From: Chitinophaga pendula
GTDB lineage: Bacteria; Bacteroidota; Bacteroidia; Chitinophagales; Chitinophagaceae
Length of the DNA: 64,000 nucleotides
Reading direction: 5' to 3'
Assembly: GCF_020386615.1 (NCBI RefSeq)
Contig: NZ_CP077769.1
Location: forward strand, 2,232,001 to 2,296,000
The position numbers and the translations under genes are program-made. The notes beneath the pieces are model-generated. The model made no database searches, had not been told where the DNA came from, and saw only the letters and a list, made by a program, of their open reading frames with translations. Below are positions 1 to 8,066 of the stretch, piece after piece. Position 1 is the stretch's first letter, and each line of letters opens with the position of its first letter.

Positions 1-78
1 GCAGTCATAAATACCTCACCTCCCCGCGCCATACAAGGCTTCTGTAAAAGTTTATAGTAAATAGAAGGGCAGCGCCAA

Positions 79-354
79 TCAGCTCGCCACCAACCCCTCG
101 TCAATGTCCTTCTCCAGCAACTTACTGATACCGGCATACTCCGCCAACGCCTCCGGACACAACATCAACCCAATAGAATTACGCGTGTTCGTACTTACTT
201 CATCGATATCCTCCGGCTTTACCACAAAAGAAGGAATATTCTCTTTCAGCATATTCACCAGACGGTTCTTACGGTGTACAGAAATACCAGCTATTTGTTT
301 GATTCGGGTAACAGCAGCATTATAGATCTCATCATAATAAAAAAGCATGTTCAT
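79..354 (-). CDS. Small hypothetical protein (91 aa)
   Basis: I do not recognise this 91-residue protein. It is soluble-looking and charged, with no signal peptide or membrane segment; the N-terminal half is basic (IHRKNRLVN-like segment, residues about 26-35) and the C-terminal half acidic (ends KDIDEGLVAS). It lies about 105 nt downstream of the LysR gene on the same strand. A TAnnTTTG element (408-415, minus strand) places a start site near 401, giving a 5' leader of about 47 nt, which favours a real gene. Start is the ATG at 354. Coding status rests on length, promoter and Bacteroidota-like codon use only. Confidence 0.55.
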   Translation of the reverse strand: MNMLFYYDEIYNAAVTRIKQIAGISVHRKNRLVNMLKENIPSFVVKPEDIDEVSTNTRNSIGLMLCPEALAEYAGISKLLEKDIDEGLVAS

Positions 355-407
355 AGACCAAGCACTTTTGATGTAGTAAAATAAGGGTCCCTAATAGTGG
401 ACCCGAA

Positions 408-415
408 CAAAAGTA
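408..415 (-). promoter_or_regulatory. -7 promoter element of the 91-aa gene
   Basis: Read on the minus strand this is TACTTTTG, a full match to the Bacteroidota -7 consensus TAnnTTTG. The predicted start site is about 401. A 6-bp inverted repeat (385-390 GGGTCC with 399-404 GGACCC, 8-nt loop) overlaps that start site; it could be an operator or the end of the LysR transcript. No clear -33 TTG is visible. Confidence 0.4.
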
Positions 416-459
416 GGGAGAAACCTATAAGCCAGATCATATGAAATTACTATAACCTA

Positions 460-1362
460 TCAGGATTTGTTATAGATAGAACGAGCCATTTTGATGAACC
501 GCCGGCTTAACTCACTAACCTCACCCTTGCGCTGGATAAAGTAGAAATTGCGCTCTATACGCAACCCCTCAAACTGAAGCTGGATCAACTCCCCATGCTG
601 CAACTCCTTGATGATCGACCGCGTCGACAAAAAACCCAGACTACCCGATGCGATCAGGAAATTCTTCAGCGCTTCCGTACCTCCCAACCGCACCTTCGCA
701 TCCAGGTCATTCAGCCGTATCTTATGCCGCGCCAATGCCAGCTTCACCGCCTCCAGCGTCCCGCTGCCCCGCTCCCGGAAAGCCACCGGCATCCGCAATA
801 TATCCCGCAAACGGTAACTGCGCTGCCCTGCCAGCGGACTATTCGAACTACACACCGGCACGATCTGGTCCTTCAGAAATGGCTGATATGTCACATTCGT
901 CAACTTACCCTTCTCTTCCGTAATACCTAGGTTGATCTCATGGTTGAGCAACGCCTCCTGCACAATCTCACTGTTACGGTTCAACAACGTGATCTCCACC
1001 TTCGGATACTCCTCGTGAAAAGCAGACATCACCTTCGGCAGAATATACAACGCCACCGTTGTACTCGCTCCCAAATTCAACATCCCAGTTGCCTGCTGCT
1101 GATCATGCATCGCCGAAATGTCAAACTCCGTCTGCTCCTGGATCACCTTCACCGTCAGCAATCGCTTGTACAACAAACGACCCGCCTCCGTCAACGCAAT
1201 CTGTATCCCCTTCCGCTCAAACAACTTCGTCTTATACAGCTCCTCCAATGCCTTCACATGCGCACTGATAGCCGGCTGGGAAATAAATAAAGCCTCGCTC
1301 GCCCGGGAAAAACTCTGCAACCGGGCCACTTCCATAAATGCCAGATGTCGGTTTGATAACAT
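460..1362 (-). CDS. LysR-family transcriptional regulator
   Basis: A 300-residue DNA-binding regulator of standard LysR length. Residues about 1-60 form the winged helix-turn-helix, with the typical pattern FMEVARLQSFSRASEALF and SQPAISAHVKALEE. Residues about 90-295 are the periplasmic-binding-like effector domain (LNLGASTTVALYILP onward), closest by eye to the CysB/CysL/CbbR group. The cognate ligand cannot be read from sequence. It lies 68 nt downstream of the AraC gene, so it could share a transcript with it, and it is followed by a small hypothetical gene. Start is the ATG at 1362 giving the canonical MLSNRHLAFMEVARL N-terminus. Confidence 0.93.
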   Translation of the reverse strand: MLSNRHLAFMEVARLQSFSRASEALFISQPAISAHVKALEELYKTKLFERKGIQIALTEAGRLLYKRLLTVKVIQEQTEFDISAMHDQQQATGMLNLGASTTVALYILPKVMSAFHEEYPKVEITLLNRNSEIVQEALLNHEINLGITEEKGKLTNVTYQPFLKDQIVPVCSSNSPLAGQRSYRLRDILRMPVAFRERGSGTLEAVKLALARHKIRLNDLDAKVRLGGTEALKNFLIASGSLGFLSTRSIIKELQHGELIQLQFEGLRIERNFYFIQRKGEVSELSRRFIKMARSIYNKS

Positions 1363-1430
1363 AACGCTAATGTAAAGATTTCACCTTTCCCCTCAGCATA
1401 GTATAGGATAATCTTTACCGGCCTCGCCCC

Positions 1431-2345
1431 TCAGCAAAAGGACTGCCTGAACGCCAGCGGCGAAAGTCGGGTCTTCGCCTTAAATAACTTGCTGAAAGAT
1501 TGGGAGTGCTCAAATCCCAGCTCATAAGCGATCTCACTCACCGACATCGTCGTCCCCGTCAGCTTGTCCTTCGCCTTCTCAATCAGCTTTTCATGGATAT
1601 GCTGCTGCGTATTCAAACCCGTAGCGACCTTCAGCAAACTACTTAGGTAATCAGGCGTTAGATGTAAATGCTCCGCCAGATAGTTGACAGTCGGCAAACC
1701 GTTACTTATGGTAACGTGATCAAAATAATCGTCTAATAAAGTATCCAGCTTCTCCAAGATCTCATGATTACTCCCCCGTCGCGTAATAAACTGCCGGTGA
1801 TAAAAACGGTCCGCATAATTCAGCAACACCTCCAGGTGAGCCGTAATGATCTGCGGACTGAATACATCAATGTTCGATTGATATTCCTGCCGGATATGCT
1901 GCACCACCCCTGCAAGGATAGCTTCCTCCCTTTCCGAAAGGAACAAAGCCTCCTGTGCAGAATACCCGAAATATTTATATCTTTTGATAGTCTTCGCCAA
2001 TGGCATATTCCGGAAGAAATCCGGATGCACCAGCAGCAGCCAACCCGACTTGTCCGCCGCATCCCCCGCTACCTCAATCCTGAATACCTTCCCGGGAGAT
2101 ATGAAAAACATCGTTCCTTCATCAAAATCATACTCCTGCTGCCCATACCTGATCTTTCCATCCAACCCCCTTTTCAACGCAATAAGGTAAAAATCATACA
2201 TCCAGCTGATATCATTGTACGCCGCCGAATGCCGGATATCCTTGTAATCCACCAGGCTTATCAATGGATGCTCCGGCGCCGGCAGCCGACGGATACGATG
2301 ATAATCGCTGATACTCTTTACCCGCTCAATAACATGTTGTGCCAT
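1431..2345 (-). CDS. AraC-family transcriptional regulator
   Basis: A 304-residue regulator. The N-terminal part (about 20-180) is a cupin-like sensor domain; the C-terminal 100 residues hold the double helix-turn-helix of the AraC/XylS family, with the signature region ISEIAYELGFEHSQSFSKLF-like near residues 270-290 followed by KAKTRLSPLAFRQ. It starts 23 nt downstream of the dehydrogenase stop codon on the same strand, so the pair is probably one operon and the dehydrogenase is a reasonable candidate target. Effector unknown. Confidence 0.92.
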   Translation of the reverse strand: MAQHVIERVKSISDYHRIRRLPAPEHPLISLVDYKDIRHSAAYNDISWMYDFYLIALKRGLDGKIRYGQQEYDFDEGTMFFISPGKVFRIEVAGDAADKSGWLLLVHPDFFRNMPLAKTIKRYKYFGYSAQEALFLSEREEAILAGVVQHIRQEYQSNIDVFSPQIITAHLEVLLNYADRFYHRQFITRRGSNHEILEKLDTLLDDYFDHVTISNGLPTVNYLAEHLHLTPDYLSSLLKVATGLNTQQHIHEKLIEKAKDKLTGTTMSVSEIAYELGFEHSQSFSKLFKAKTRLSPLAFRQSFC

Positions 2346-2368
2346 AAATTAATGTTTGTAAACCACTA

Positions 2369-3091
2369 CTACCAGGCCACTTCACCACCATCCTGGAAGA
2401 ACTTACCCGTCACCGATGGGTCTGTTAACAACGCCAGTTGTACAATAGGCCTCGCACCTGCTTCAACAGTCTTAAATCCCTTGAATCCGTTAAGATCAGT
2501 AGCCGTATAGCCTGGCGTAACACTGTTGACCGGAATGCGCTGCTGCCGCAGCTCATTAGCCAGCATCACCGTAAAAGCATTCAACGCCGCTTTAGTCGCA
2601 CCATAAACAGAATAATGATCCCAGTTAGCCCGCCTGTCAGGGGCCATATTCATCGTCAAAGATCCCACCTCACTCGATACATTGATGATAGCCGGCGCAG
2701 AAGAGCGTTGTAACAGGGGCAGCAATAACTGCGTTGTTTGCACCGCCCCAAAGTAATTGGTCTCAAATAAACGACGAACCGTATCCATACCGCATTCGGA
2801 AAACCGCTGGAACGCATCACCCGGAAACCCCGCATTGTTAATAAGCACATCCAGTGCGTCCATCTCATTGCTCAGTATAGCTTTGGCCCTCCCGATAGCA
2901 TCCGGATCCGTTACATCCAGCCGTATAACTGCCACATGCGGGAAGCCTTCCGCTTTTAACCGCTCCACAGCCTGTTGCCCTTTATGAATATCCCGGCTGC
3001 CCAGGTATACAAAGTGACCCAATTGCGCCAGCTGCCTGGCTGTTTCAAAACCAATGCCCTTATTCGCACCGGTGATCAGTACCGTTCTCAT
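2369..3091 (-). CDS. Short-chain dehydrogenase/reductase (SDR)
   Basis: A classical SDR of about 240 residues, predicted to oxidise or reduce a carbonyl/alcohol substrate with NAD(P)H in the cytoplasm. The Rossmann motif TGANKGIGFE sits at the N-terminus, NNAG near residue 90, an active-site serine in INVSSEVGS and the catalytic YGATK (Tyr-x-x-x-Lys) about 30 residues later, so it looks active. I start it at the ATG at 3091 (MRTVLITGANKG); an in-frame upstream start at 3124 would add 11 hydrophobic residues before the beta-strand that normally opens the fold. Substrate is unknown. The AraC regulator follows 23 nt downstream. Confidence 0.9.
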   Translation of the reverse strand: MRTVLITGANKGIGFETARQLAQLGHFVYLGSRDIHKGQQAVERLKAEGFPHVAVIRLDVTDPDAIGRAKAILSNEMDALDVLINNAGFPGDAFQRFSECGMDTVRRLFETNYFGAVQTTQLLLPLLQRSSAPAIINVSSEVGSLTMNMAPDRRANWDHYSVYGATKAALNAFTVMLANELRQQRIPVNSVTPGYTATDLNGFKGFKTVEAGARPIVQLALLTDPSVTGKFFQDGGEVAW

Positions 3092-3274
3092 AAACGTCAA
3101 TGTTAAAATTAAGTAATCCACCACAAATGTCTGCCATAGGATGGAGACGCCTGTAGCCTAATCCTTTTTGTTTGTAGCCAAATACCAGATAGCCCGGGAA
3201 AGGCCGTACAACGCCATTACCGGACATAAGTGTCCTTGTTACATGAATTTATTCGTCAATATAAGGGTGGGAAA

Positions 3275-4111
3275 CTAAAAGAGATCGGTCAGGGGCTCCT
3301 GTTGCAGGCAATGGTCCAGCAATTCATTAAAATAGGAGGGGGCATAACGCAACCGGCTACCATACCAGGAAAACATTTCCCCGTCTACCAGCACAATATG
3401 TGCTGAAGGGATAACCGCCCGTAATTCATCGACATGTTTTTCTTTAAAAGGATAAGGCTCCGACGACAACAATACCAGCCGTGCCCCGCTAAGGCGTATC
3501 GCCTCAGCATCTACCTGCGGATAACGGGCCTGGTGCCCGAACACATTCTGTAGTCCGCAGTGCTGCAGCATGTGATGGATGAAGGTGTCACCACCAGCCA
3601 CCATCCATGGCTCCCGCCAGATGAAATAGGCAGCCGGAATAGGAGGGAACTGCCCCGCACGCGCCGATAATGTCAGGAAATCCTGCCGTATACCTTCCGT
3701 CAACACCGCCGCCTCCGCATGACGGTCCGTAATACCGCCCACATGCGAAAGCATGTCCAACGAATCGTCCAGCGAGTGAATGTCACTCACCCACACCGGA
3801 AATTCCTCCATCAACGCAGTCACCTGTTCCTGCTCGTTCTCTTCCTTATTAGCAATGATCAAGTCCGGCGCCAGCAACCGCACCTTCTCAATATCCACCT
3901 TCTTCGTGCCGCCGACCCTCGTCTTCTCACGAAACCAACGCTCAGGATGCACGCAGAATTTCGTAATACCAACCACGGCCGTATCCAGCCCCAGGTCATA
4001 CAATAGCTCCGTCTGCGATGGCACCAGCGATATAATACGCCGGGGCGGGAAAGGTATCGATACCTCCCGCCCCAGCTGATCTTTTACTAATATATGTCCG
4101 TTACCGGTCAA
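3275..4111 (-). CDS. Helical-backbone metal receptor (BtuF/TroA-like)
   Basis: A 278-residue class III substrate-binding protein related to vitamin B12- and iron-chelate-binding receptors: KDQLGREV then RRIISLVPSQTELLYDLG at the N-terminus, a GGTKKVDIEKVRLLAPDLII segment, and a C-terminal lobe with YPQVDAEAIRLSGARLVLLSSEPYPF. Family members normally act in the periplasm with an ABC importer, but no signal peptide or lipobox is visible, and no permease or ATPase gene is nearby. It begins 12 nt downstream of the cystathionine beta-synthase stop codon, so the two are probably co-transcribed. A cytosolic corrinoid- or metal-binding role is possible but only inferred. Confidence 0.82.
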   Translation of the reverse strand: MTGNGHILVKDQLGREVSIPFPPRRIISLVPSQTELLYDLGLDTAVVGITKFCVHPERWFREKTRVGGTKKVDIEKVRLLAPDLIIANKEENEQEQVTALMEEFPVWVSDIHSLDDSLDMLSHVGGITDRHAEAAVLTEGIRQDFLTLSARAGQFPPIPAAYFIWREPWMVAGGDTFIHHMLQHCGLQNVFGHQARYPQVDAEAIRLSGARLVLLSSEPYPFKEKHVDELRAVIPSAHIVLVDGEMFSWYGSRLRYAPSYFNELLDHCLQQEPLTDLF

Positions 4112-4123
4112 TAGCTTAATGGT

Positions 4124-5482
4124 TTAATTACCCAAAGCCTGGATAATGTCGTACTTGGTGACGATATGACTGTTACCACTCTCATCCTTACTCAACACAG
4201 CACCATTCTCCTTGTTAATATACACCGACAGCTTCTCTATCCGCGTGTCCATACTCACCACCGGAAACGCCGCCTGCATCACCGCCTGCACTTCCGCATC
4301 CTTCAGGTTCGCATCGTCGATCAGCCTGTTGAACAAACCGCTCTCAGAAACAGATCCTATGATCTCGTCATGCGCTACCACCGGGATATGCTCAATATCA
4401 TATTTTTTCATCTTGGAGATCGCCTCACTCACCTTCTCATCCGCATTAATGGTCACTAAAGGCTGATTACGACGGCTGTTCACAATGTCCTTCACCGTCT
4501 TCACATCCAGGAACCCACGCTCCATCATCCACTGGTCATTATAAACCTTACCTACATAACGGCTGCCATGGTCATGGAATACCACTACTACCAAATCCGT
4601 TGGCTGCAGGTTCGCCTTCAGCTGTAACAGACCCGCAATGGCAGAACCGGCAGAATAACCGACAAAAATCCCTTCCTCCTTCGTGATACGACGGGCCATC
4701 ACCGCACCGTCCTTATCCGTTACCTTCTCAAACTTGTCGATCACCTGCATATCATAGTTCTCCGGCACAAAGTCCTCCCCGATACCTTCCGTGATATAAG
4801 GATATACCTCGTGCATATCCAGCTCACCAGTCTCAAAATATTTCTTCAGCAACGAGCCGTAACTGTCTATCGCCCACACCTGTATGTTGGGATTCTTCTC
4901 CTTCAGGTACTTACCTGTACCCGTAATAGTACCGCCCGTACCAGTAGCCACCACCAGGTGAGTCACCTTACCATCCGTTTGCTCCCATATCTCCGGCCCC
5001 GTCTGCTCATAATGCGCATCCCGGTTCGCCAGATTGTCATATTGATTGACATAGAAGGAATTAGGGATCTCCGTAGACAACCGTTTGGACACAGAATAAT
5101 AAGAACGGGGATCTTCCGGCTCCACATTGGTCGGACAAACGATCACTTCCGCACCCACCGCCTTCAGAATGTCCACCTTTTCCTTCGATTGCTTATCAGT
5201 CGTCGTAAAAATGCACTTGTAGCCTTTGATAACAGCTGCCAATGCCAGCCCCATACCCGTATTGCCGGATGTGCCTTCGATAATAGTGCCGCCGGGTTTA
5301 AGCAGGCCTTTCTTTTCAGCTTCCTCTACCATTTTTAATGCCATACGGTCTTTTATAGAGTTGCCGGGGTTAAAGAACTCTACCTTCGCTAGCACAGGAC
5401 AGGGAAGAGATGCAGTTACGCGGTGTAACTTCACCATCGGGGTATTGCCTATTGTCTCCAGTATGTTGTCACAATACTTCAT
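4124..5482 (-). CDS. Cystathionine beta-synthase-type PLP enzyme with CBS pair
   Basis: A 452-residue fold-type II PLP enzyme that joins serine (or O-acetylserine) with homocysteine or sulfide. The catalytic core spans residues about 1-320: PLP lysine K44 in NPGNSIKDR, the substrate loop GTSGNTG, and the phosphate loop GTGGTITGTG. Residues about 335-450 form two CBS domains (VSEAISKMKKYDIEHIPV and the second at the C-terminus), which in this family bind adenosyl ligands. The heme-binding N-terminal extension of mammalian CBS is absent, as expected for bacteria. Whether it is a true cystathionine synthase or a cysteine synthase cannot be settled by eye. It is divergent from bioD. Confidence 0.9.
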   Translation of the reverse strand: MKYCDNILETIGNTPMVKLHRVTASLPCPVLAKVEFFNPGNSIKDRMALKMVEEAEKKGLLKPGGTIIEGTSGNTGMGLALAAVIKGYKCIFTTTDKQSKEKVDILKAVGAEVIVCPTNVEPEDPRSYYSVSKRLSTEIPNSFYVNQYDNLANRDAHYEQTGPEIWEQTDGKVTHLVVATGTGGTITGTGKYLKEKNPNIQVWAIDSYGSLLKKYFETGELDMHEVYPYITEGIGEDFVPENYDMQVIDKFEKVTDKDGAVMARRITKEEGIFVGYSAGSAIAGLLQLKANLQPTDLVVVVFHDHGSRYVGKVYNDQWMMERGFLDVKTVKDIVNSRRNQPLVTINADEKVSEAISKMKKYDIEHIPVVAHDEIIGSVSESGLFNRLIDDANLKDAEVQAVMQAAFPVVSMDTRIEKLSVYINKENGAVLSKDESGNSHIVTKYDIIQALGN

Positions 5483-5554
5483 AAAAACAGTTTATATTGA
5501 ATCCCGGCGAAAATAGGGAAAATAGTCAACACAGCGTTCATCGCTAGTATTGGC

Positions 5555-5562
5555 TATCTTTG
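5555..5562 (+). promoter_or_regulatory. -7 promoter element of bioD, implying a leaderless mRNA
   Basis: TATCTTTG, a full match to TAnnTTTG. If its last base is at -7, as the RNase P RNA promoter in this same window suggests, transcription starts at 5569, the A of the bioD ATG. No clear -33 TTG is present at the expected spacing. Confidence 0.5.
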
Positions 5563-5568
5563 TCAATT

Positions 5569-6213
5569 ATGAAGCGGATTTTTATAACAGGAATAGGCAC
5601 AGGAGTCGGAAAAACAGTTACAGCAGCATGCGTCACACAGGCACTGCAGGCAGACTACTGGAAACCCATACAGGCAGGCTTTGAAGATGGAACAGATACA
5701 GCTACCGTACACGCATTGCTGTCAAATTCGTTATCCATACAACATAAAGAAGTATATTGCCTGCGGGAACCAGCATCACCTCACCTGGCTGCCCGCATGG
5801 AACAAGTACAGATCAATATCAATACCATCCTCCATGAGGCAGACAACATCCGTACTAATGGACGCCCCCTCATCATAGAAGGCGCCGGTGGCCTGCTGGT
5901 CCCCGTCAACGAAACGGTCTTTACCATCGACCTCATCGCACAACTCAATGCTGCCGTGATCATCGTCGCACAGAACTATCTCGGCAGTATCAATCATTCC
6001 CTGCTCACTGCCAGGGAATTGCAAAGAAGTGGTATACCCGTACTTGGCTGGATATTTAGCGGAGACTACCATACCAACGAAACAGATGTCATCCGGTGGA
6101 GCAATTTTCCGCTCATCGGCCGCATCCAACAAGGACAGATCACCCCGGCCTTTATCGCCGAACAGGCAGCCAACCTCAGACCTGGTCTGGAAAAAGCCCT
6201 GCAGACATCCTGA
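5569..6213 (+). CDS. bioD: Dethiobiotin synthase
   Basis: ATP-dependent carboxylation and ring closure of 7,8-diaminopelargonate to dethiobiotin, the penultimate step of biotin synthesis. The P-loop GIGTGVGKT lies near residues 8-16, EGAGGLLVP near residue 105 and the GxxLGSINH-like segment NYLGSINHSLL further on; length (214 aa) is typical. I use the ATG at 5569; an in-frame TTG three codons upstream lies inside the -7 promoter box and is unlikely. No other biotin gene is in the window. The next gene begins 33 nt after the stop, so this opens a plus-strand run through lpxK. Confidence 0.93.
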   Translation: MKRIFITGIGTGVGKTVTAACVTQALQADYWKPIQAGFEDGTDTATVHALLSNSLSIQHKEVYCLREPASPHLAARMEQVQININTILHEADNIRTNGRPLIIEGAGGLLVPVNETVFTIDLIAQLNAAVIIVAQNYLGSINHSLLTARELQRSGIPVLGWIFSGDYHTNETDVIRWSNFPLIGRIQQGQITPAFIAEQAANLRPGLEKALQTS

Positions 6214-6246
6214 TCCGTCCGCATTTTTAACTTACGACGAATACAC

Positions 6247-6834
6247 TTGGCCACTAAAAAGGATATACGAAAAGAGTATCTCGAAAAACGCCTGAACCTG
6301 CCCGCCATCACCGTCGCAGACCTTAACAGGCAAATCTACCTGCAATGTACCCGACTGGACTACACTAACATCCGGTATCTTCACCTCTTTCTACCCATCA
6401 GCCGCCGGCAGGAAGTAGATACCTGGCCCATCGCCAGCTGGATACACACCCAGCAACCTGGTATCTCCCTGGTATTGTCCCACTCCGATATGCAAACAGC
6501 TGCCATGACCCATTTCACCTGGAATGGCGTGTCGCCGCTCACGGAAAATAAATATGGCATTCCCGAACCAGATACCAATGGTTCCCCCATTGCACCGGAA
6601 CAGATCGACCTCGTATTTGTCCCCCTCCTGGCATTCGACCGCCATGGCCAACGCGTAGGATATGGCAAAGGAATGTATGATCGCTTCCTCAGCGCCTGTC
6701 GACCCGATACCCGTAAAATAGGCCTCAGCTTCTTCGGCCCCGTACCGCTGATAGCCGACGCCTCCCCGGATGATGTACCGCTCGACATCGTCATCACCCC
6801 GGAACAGATCTATCATTTCAATAAAAACAACTGA
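6247..6834 (+). CDS. 5-formyltetrahydrofolate cyclo-ligase
   Basis: A 195-residue member of the 5-FTHF cyclo-ligase family (ATP-dependent 5-formyl-THF to 5,10-methenyl-THF). The N-terminus reads ATKKDIRKEYLEKR, the usual basic opening; FLPISRRQEVDT is the substrate-side region; the signature GYGKGMYDRFL lies near residue 138 and the C-terminus has DVPLDIVITPEQI. The start is a TTG at 6247: no in-frame ATG occurs between the bioD stop and the conserved N-terminus, and the first internal ATG would remove much of the fold. lpxK begins 1 nt after the stop codon, so translational coupling is likely. Confidence 0.9.
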   Translation: MATKKDIRKEYLEKRLNLPAITVADLNRQIYLQCTRLDYTNIRYLHLFLPISRRQEVDTWPIASWIHTQQPGISLVLSHSDMQTAAMTHFTWNGVSPLTENKYGIPEPDTNGSPIAPEQIDLVFVPLLAFDRHGQRVGYGKGMYDRFLSACRPDTRKIGLSFFGPVPLIADASPDDVPLDIVITPEQIYHFNKNN

Positions 6835-6835
6835 C

Positions 6836-7960
6836 GTGCTATCATACCTGAAAATATTACTGTATCCCTTCTCCATGCTGTACGGCCTCATCATGTGGAT
6901 ACGCAATCGCCTCTACGACAACGGCGCCCTCACCGCCGTCGAATTCGAAATACCAACCATCGCCGTCGGCAACCTCTCCGTAGGAGGAACCGGCAAAACA
7001 CCGCATGTCGAATACCTCATCCGATTGCTCAAACAATTCATGCCCATCGCCACCCTCAGCAGAGGATATAACCGGCGTACCAAAGGTTTTGTCCTGGCAG
7101 GCCCCAATACCACCGCCGCAGAAATAGGAGATGAACCCATGCAGTTCCATCAGAAATTCCCGGATATCAGTGTGTGCGTAGGCGAAGAAAGAATGCTCGC
7201 CATCCCCGAACTACTGGGAGAACGCCCCTACATCGCCACCGTACTCCTCGACGACGCATTCCAGCATCGTTCCATCAAACCGGGACTTAATATCATGCTC
7301 ACCGACTACAGCCGCCTCTTTACCCGCGATCATATCGTACCTTTCGGCCGACTACGCGAAGGAAGAAATGGCTATCACCGGGCAGACTGCATCATCGTGT
7401 CCAAATGCCCCCCGACATTAAGTACGGCAGATCAGGCCGCCTTACGCAAAGAAATAGCACCGCTGCCTCACCAACAGCTGTTCTTCACCTCCTTGCAATA
7501 CGGCCAACAATATCCCATGCTGCCACTGGCCTCCCTGCCGCCCGTTTCCGCCGACACCACCATCTTACTGGTATGCGGTATCGCCCGCCCGGAACCATTG
7601 GTACAACATTTGAAGGAAAACTACCGGCAAGTCTTCCTCCTCCCTTTCGCTGACCATCACTATTATACTAATGGCGACCTGGAAAAAATACAGAGAGAAC
7701 TGGAAGACCTGCCCGGACAACAAAAACTAATCGTCACCACAGAGAAAGATGCAGTAAGACTTTCACTGCTGCAGGAACAGATCACCGCCAGGAACTGGCA
7801 GATCGCCATCATACCGGTGGAAATATCTTTCCTGTTTGATGAACAGGTATCATTTAATAATTATATTTTTGACTATATACAGCGCAAATACACGGAAACC
7901 GAAGGCGCCCCGGCATACCATACCGGGCAACTGCCAGACACCAAGGATGCAATCGAATAA
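6836..7960 (+). CDS. lpxK: Tetraacyldisaccharide 4'-kinase
   Basis: Phosphorylates the 4' position of the lipid A disaccharide precursor at the inner face of the cytoplasmic membrane. With a GTG start at 6836 the protein has 374 residues: a membrane-anchoring N-terminal helix (YLKILLYPFSMLYGLIMW), the Walker A-like GNLSVGGTGKTP near residues 45-56, LDDAFQHR with the DDAFQH metal/ATP motif, and TTEKDAVRL near the C-terminus. Upstream in-frame starts overlap the cyclo-ligase gene and add non-conserved sequence. The final 20 residues are a variable tail. Confidence 0.93.
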   Translation: MLSYLKILLYPFSMLYGLIMWIRNRLYDNGALTAVEFEIPTIAVGNLSVGGTGKTPHVEYLIRLLKQFMPIATLSRGYNRRTKGFVLAGPNTTAAEIGDEPMQFHQKFPDISVCVGEERMLAIPELLGERPYIATVLLDDAFQHRSIKPGLNIMLTDYSRLFTRDHIVPFGRLREGRNGYHRADCIIVSKCPPTLSTADQAALRKEIAPLPHQQLFFTSLQYGQQYPMLPLASLPPVSADTTILLVCGIARPEPLVQHLKENYRQVFLLPFADHHYYTNGDLEKIQRELEDLPGQQKLIVTTEKDAVRLSLLQEQITARNWQIAIIPVEISFLFDEQVSFNNYIFDYIQRKYTETEGAPAYHTGQLPDTKDAIE

Positions 7961-8066
7961 TGATCAGCGCACGATTATGAACAATGCATATTCCCTGCCT
8001 GTTATAGACAATTGATCGCTACGCCTGCACCGCAGATAGCGACAGATACACCTTATATGACAACTA

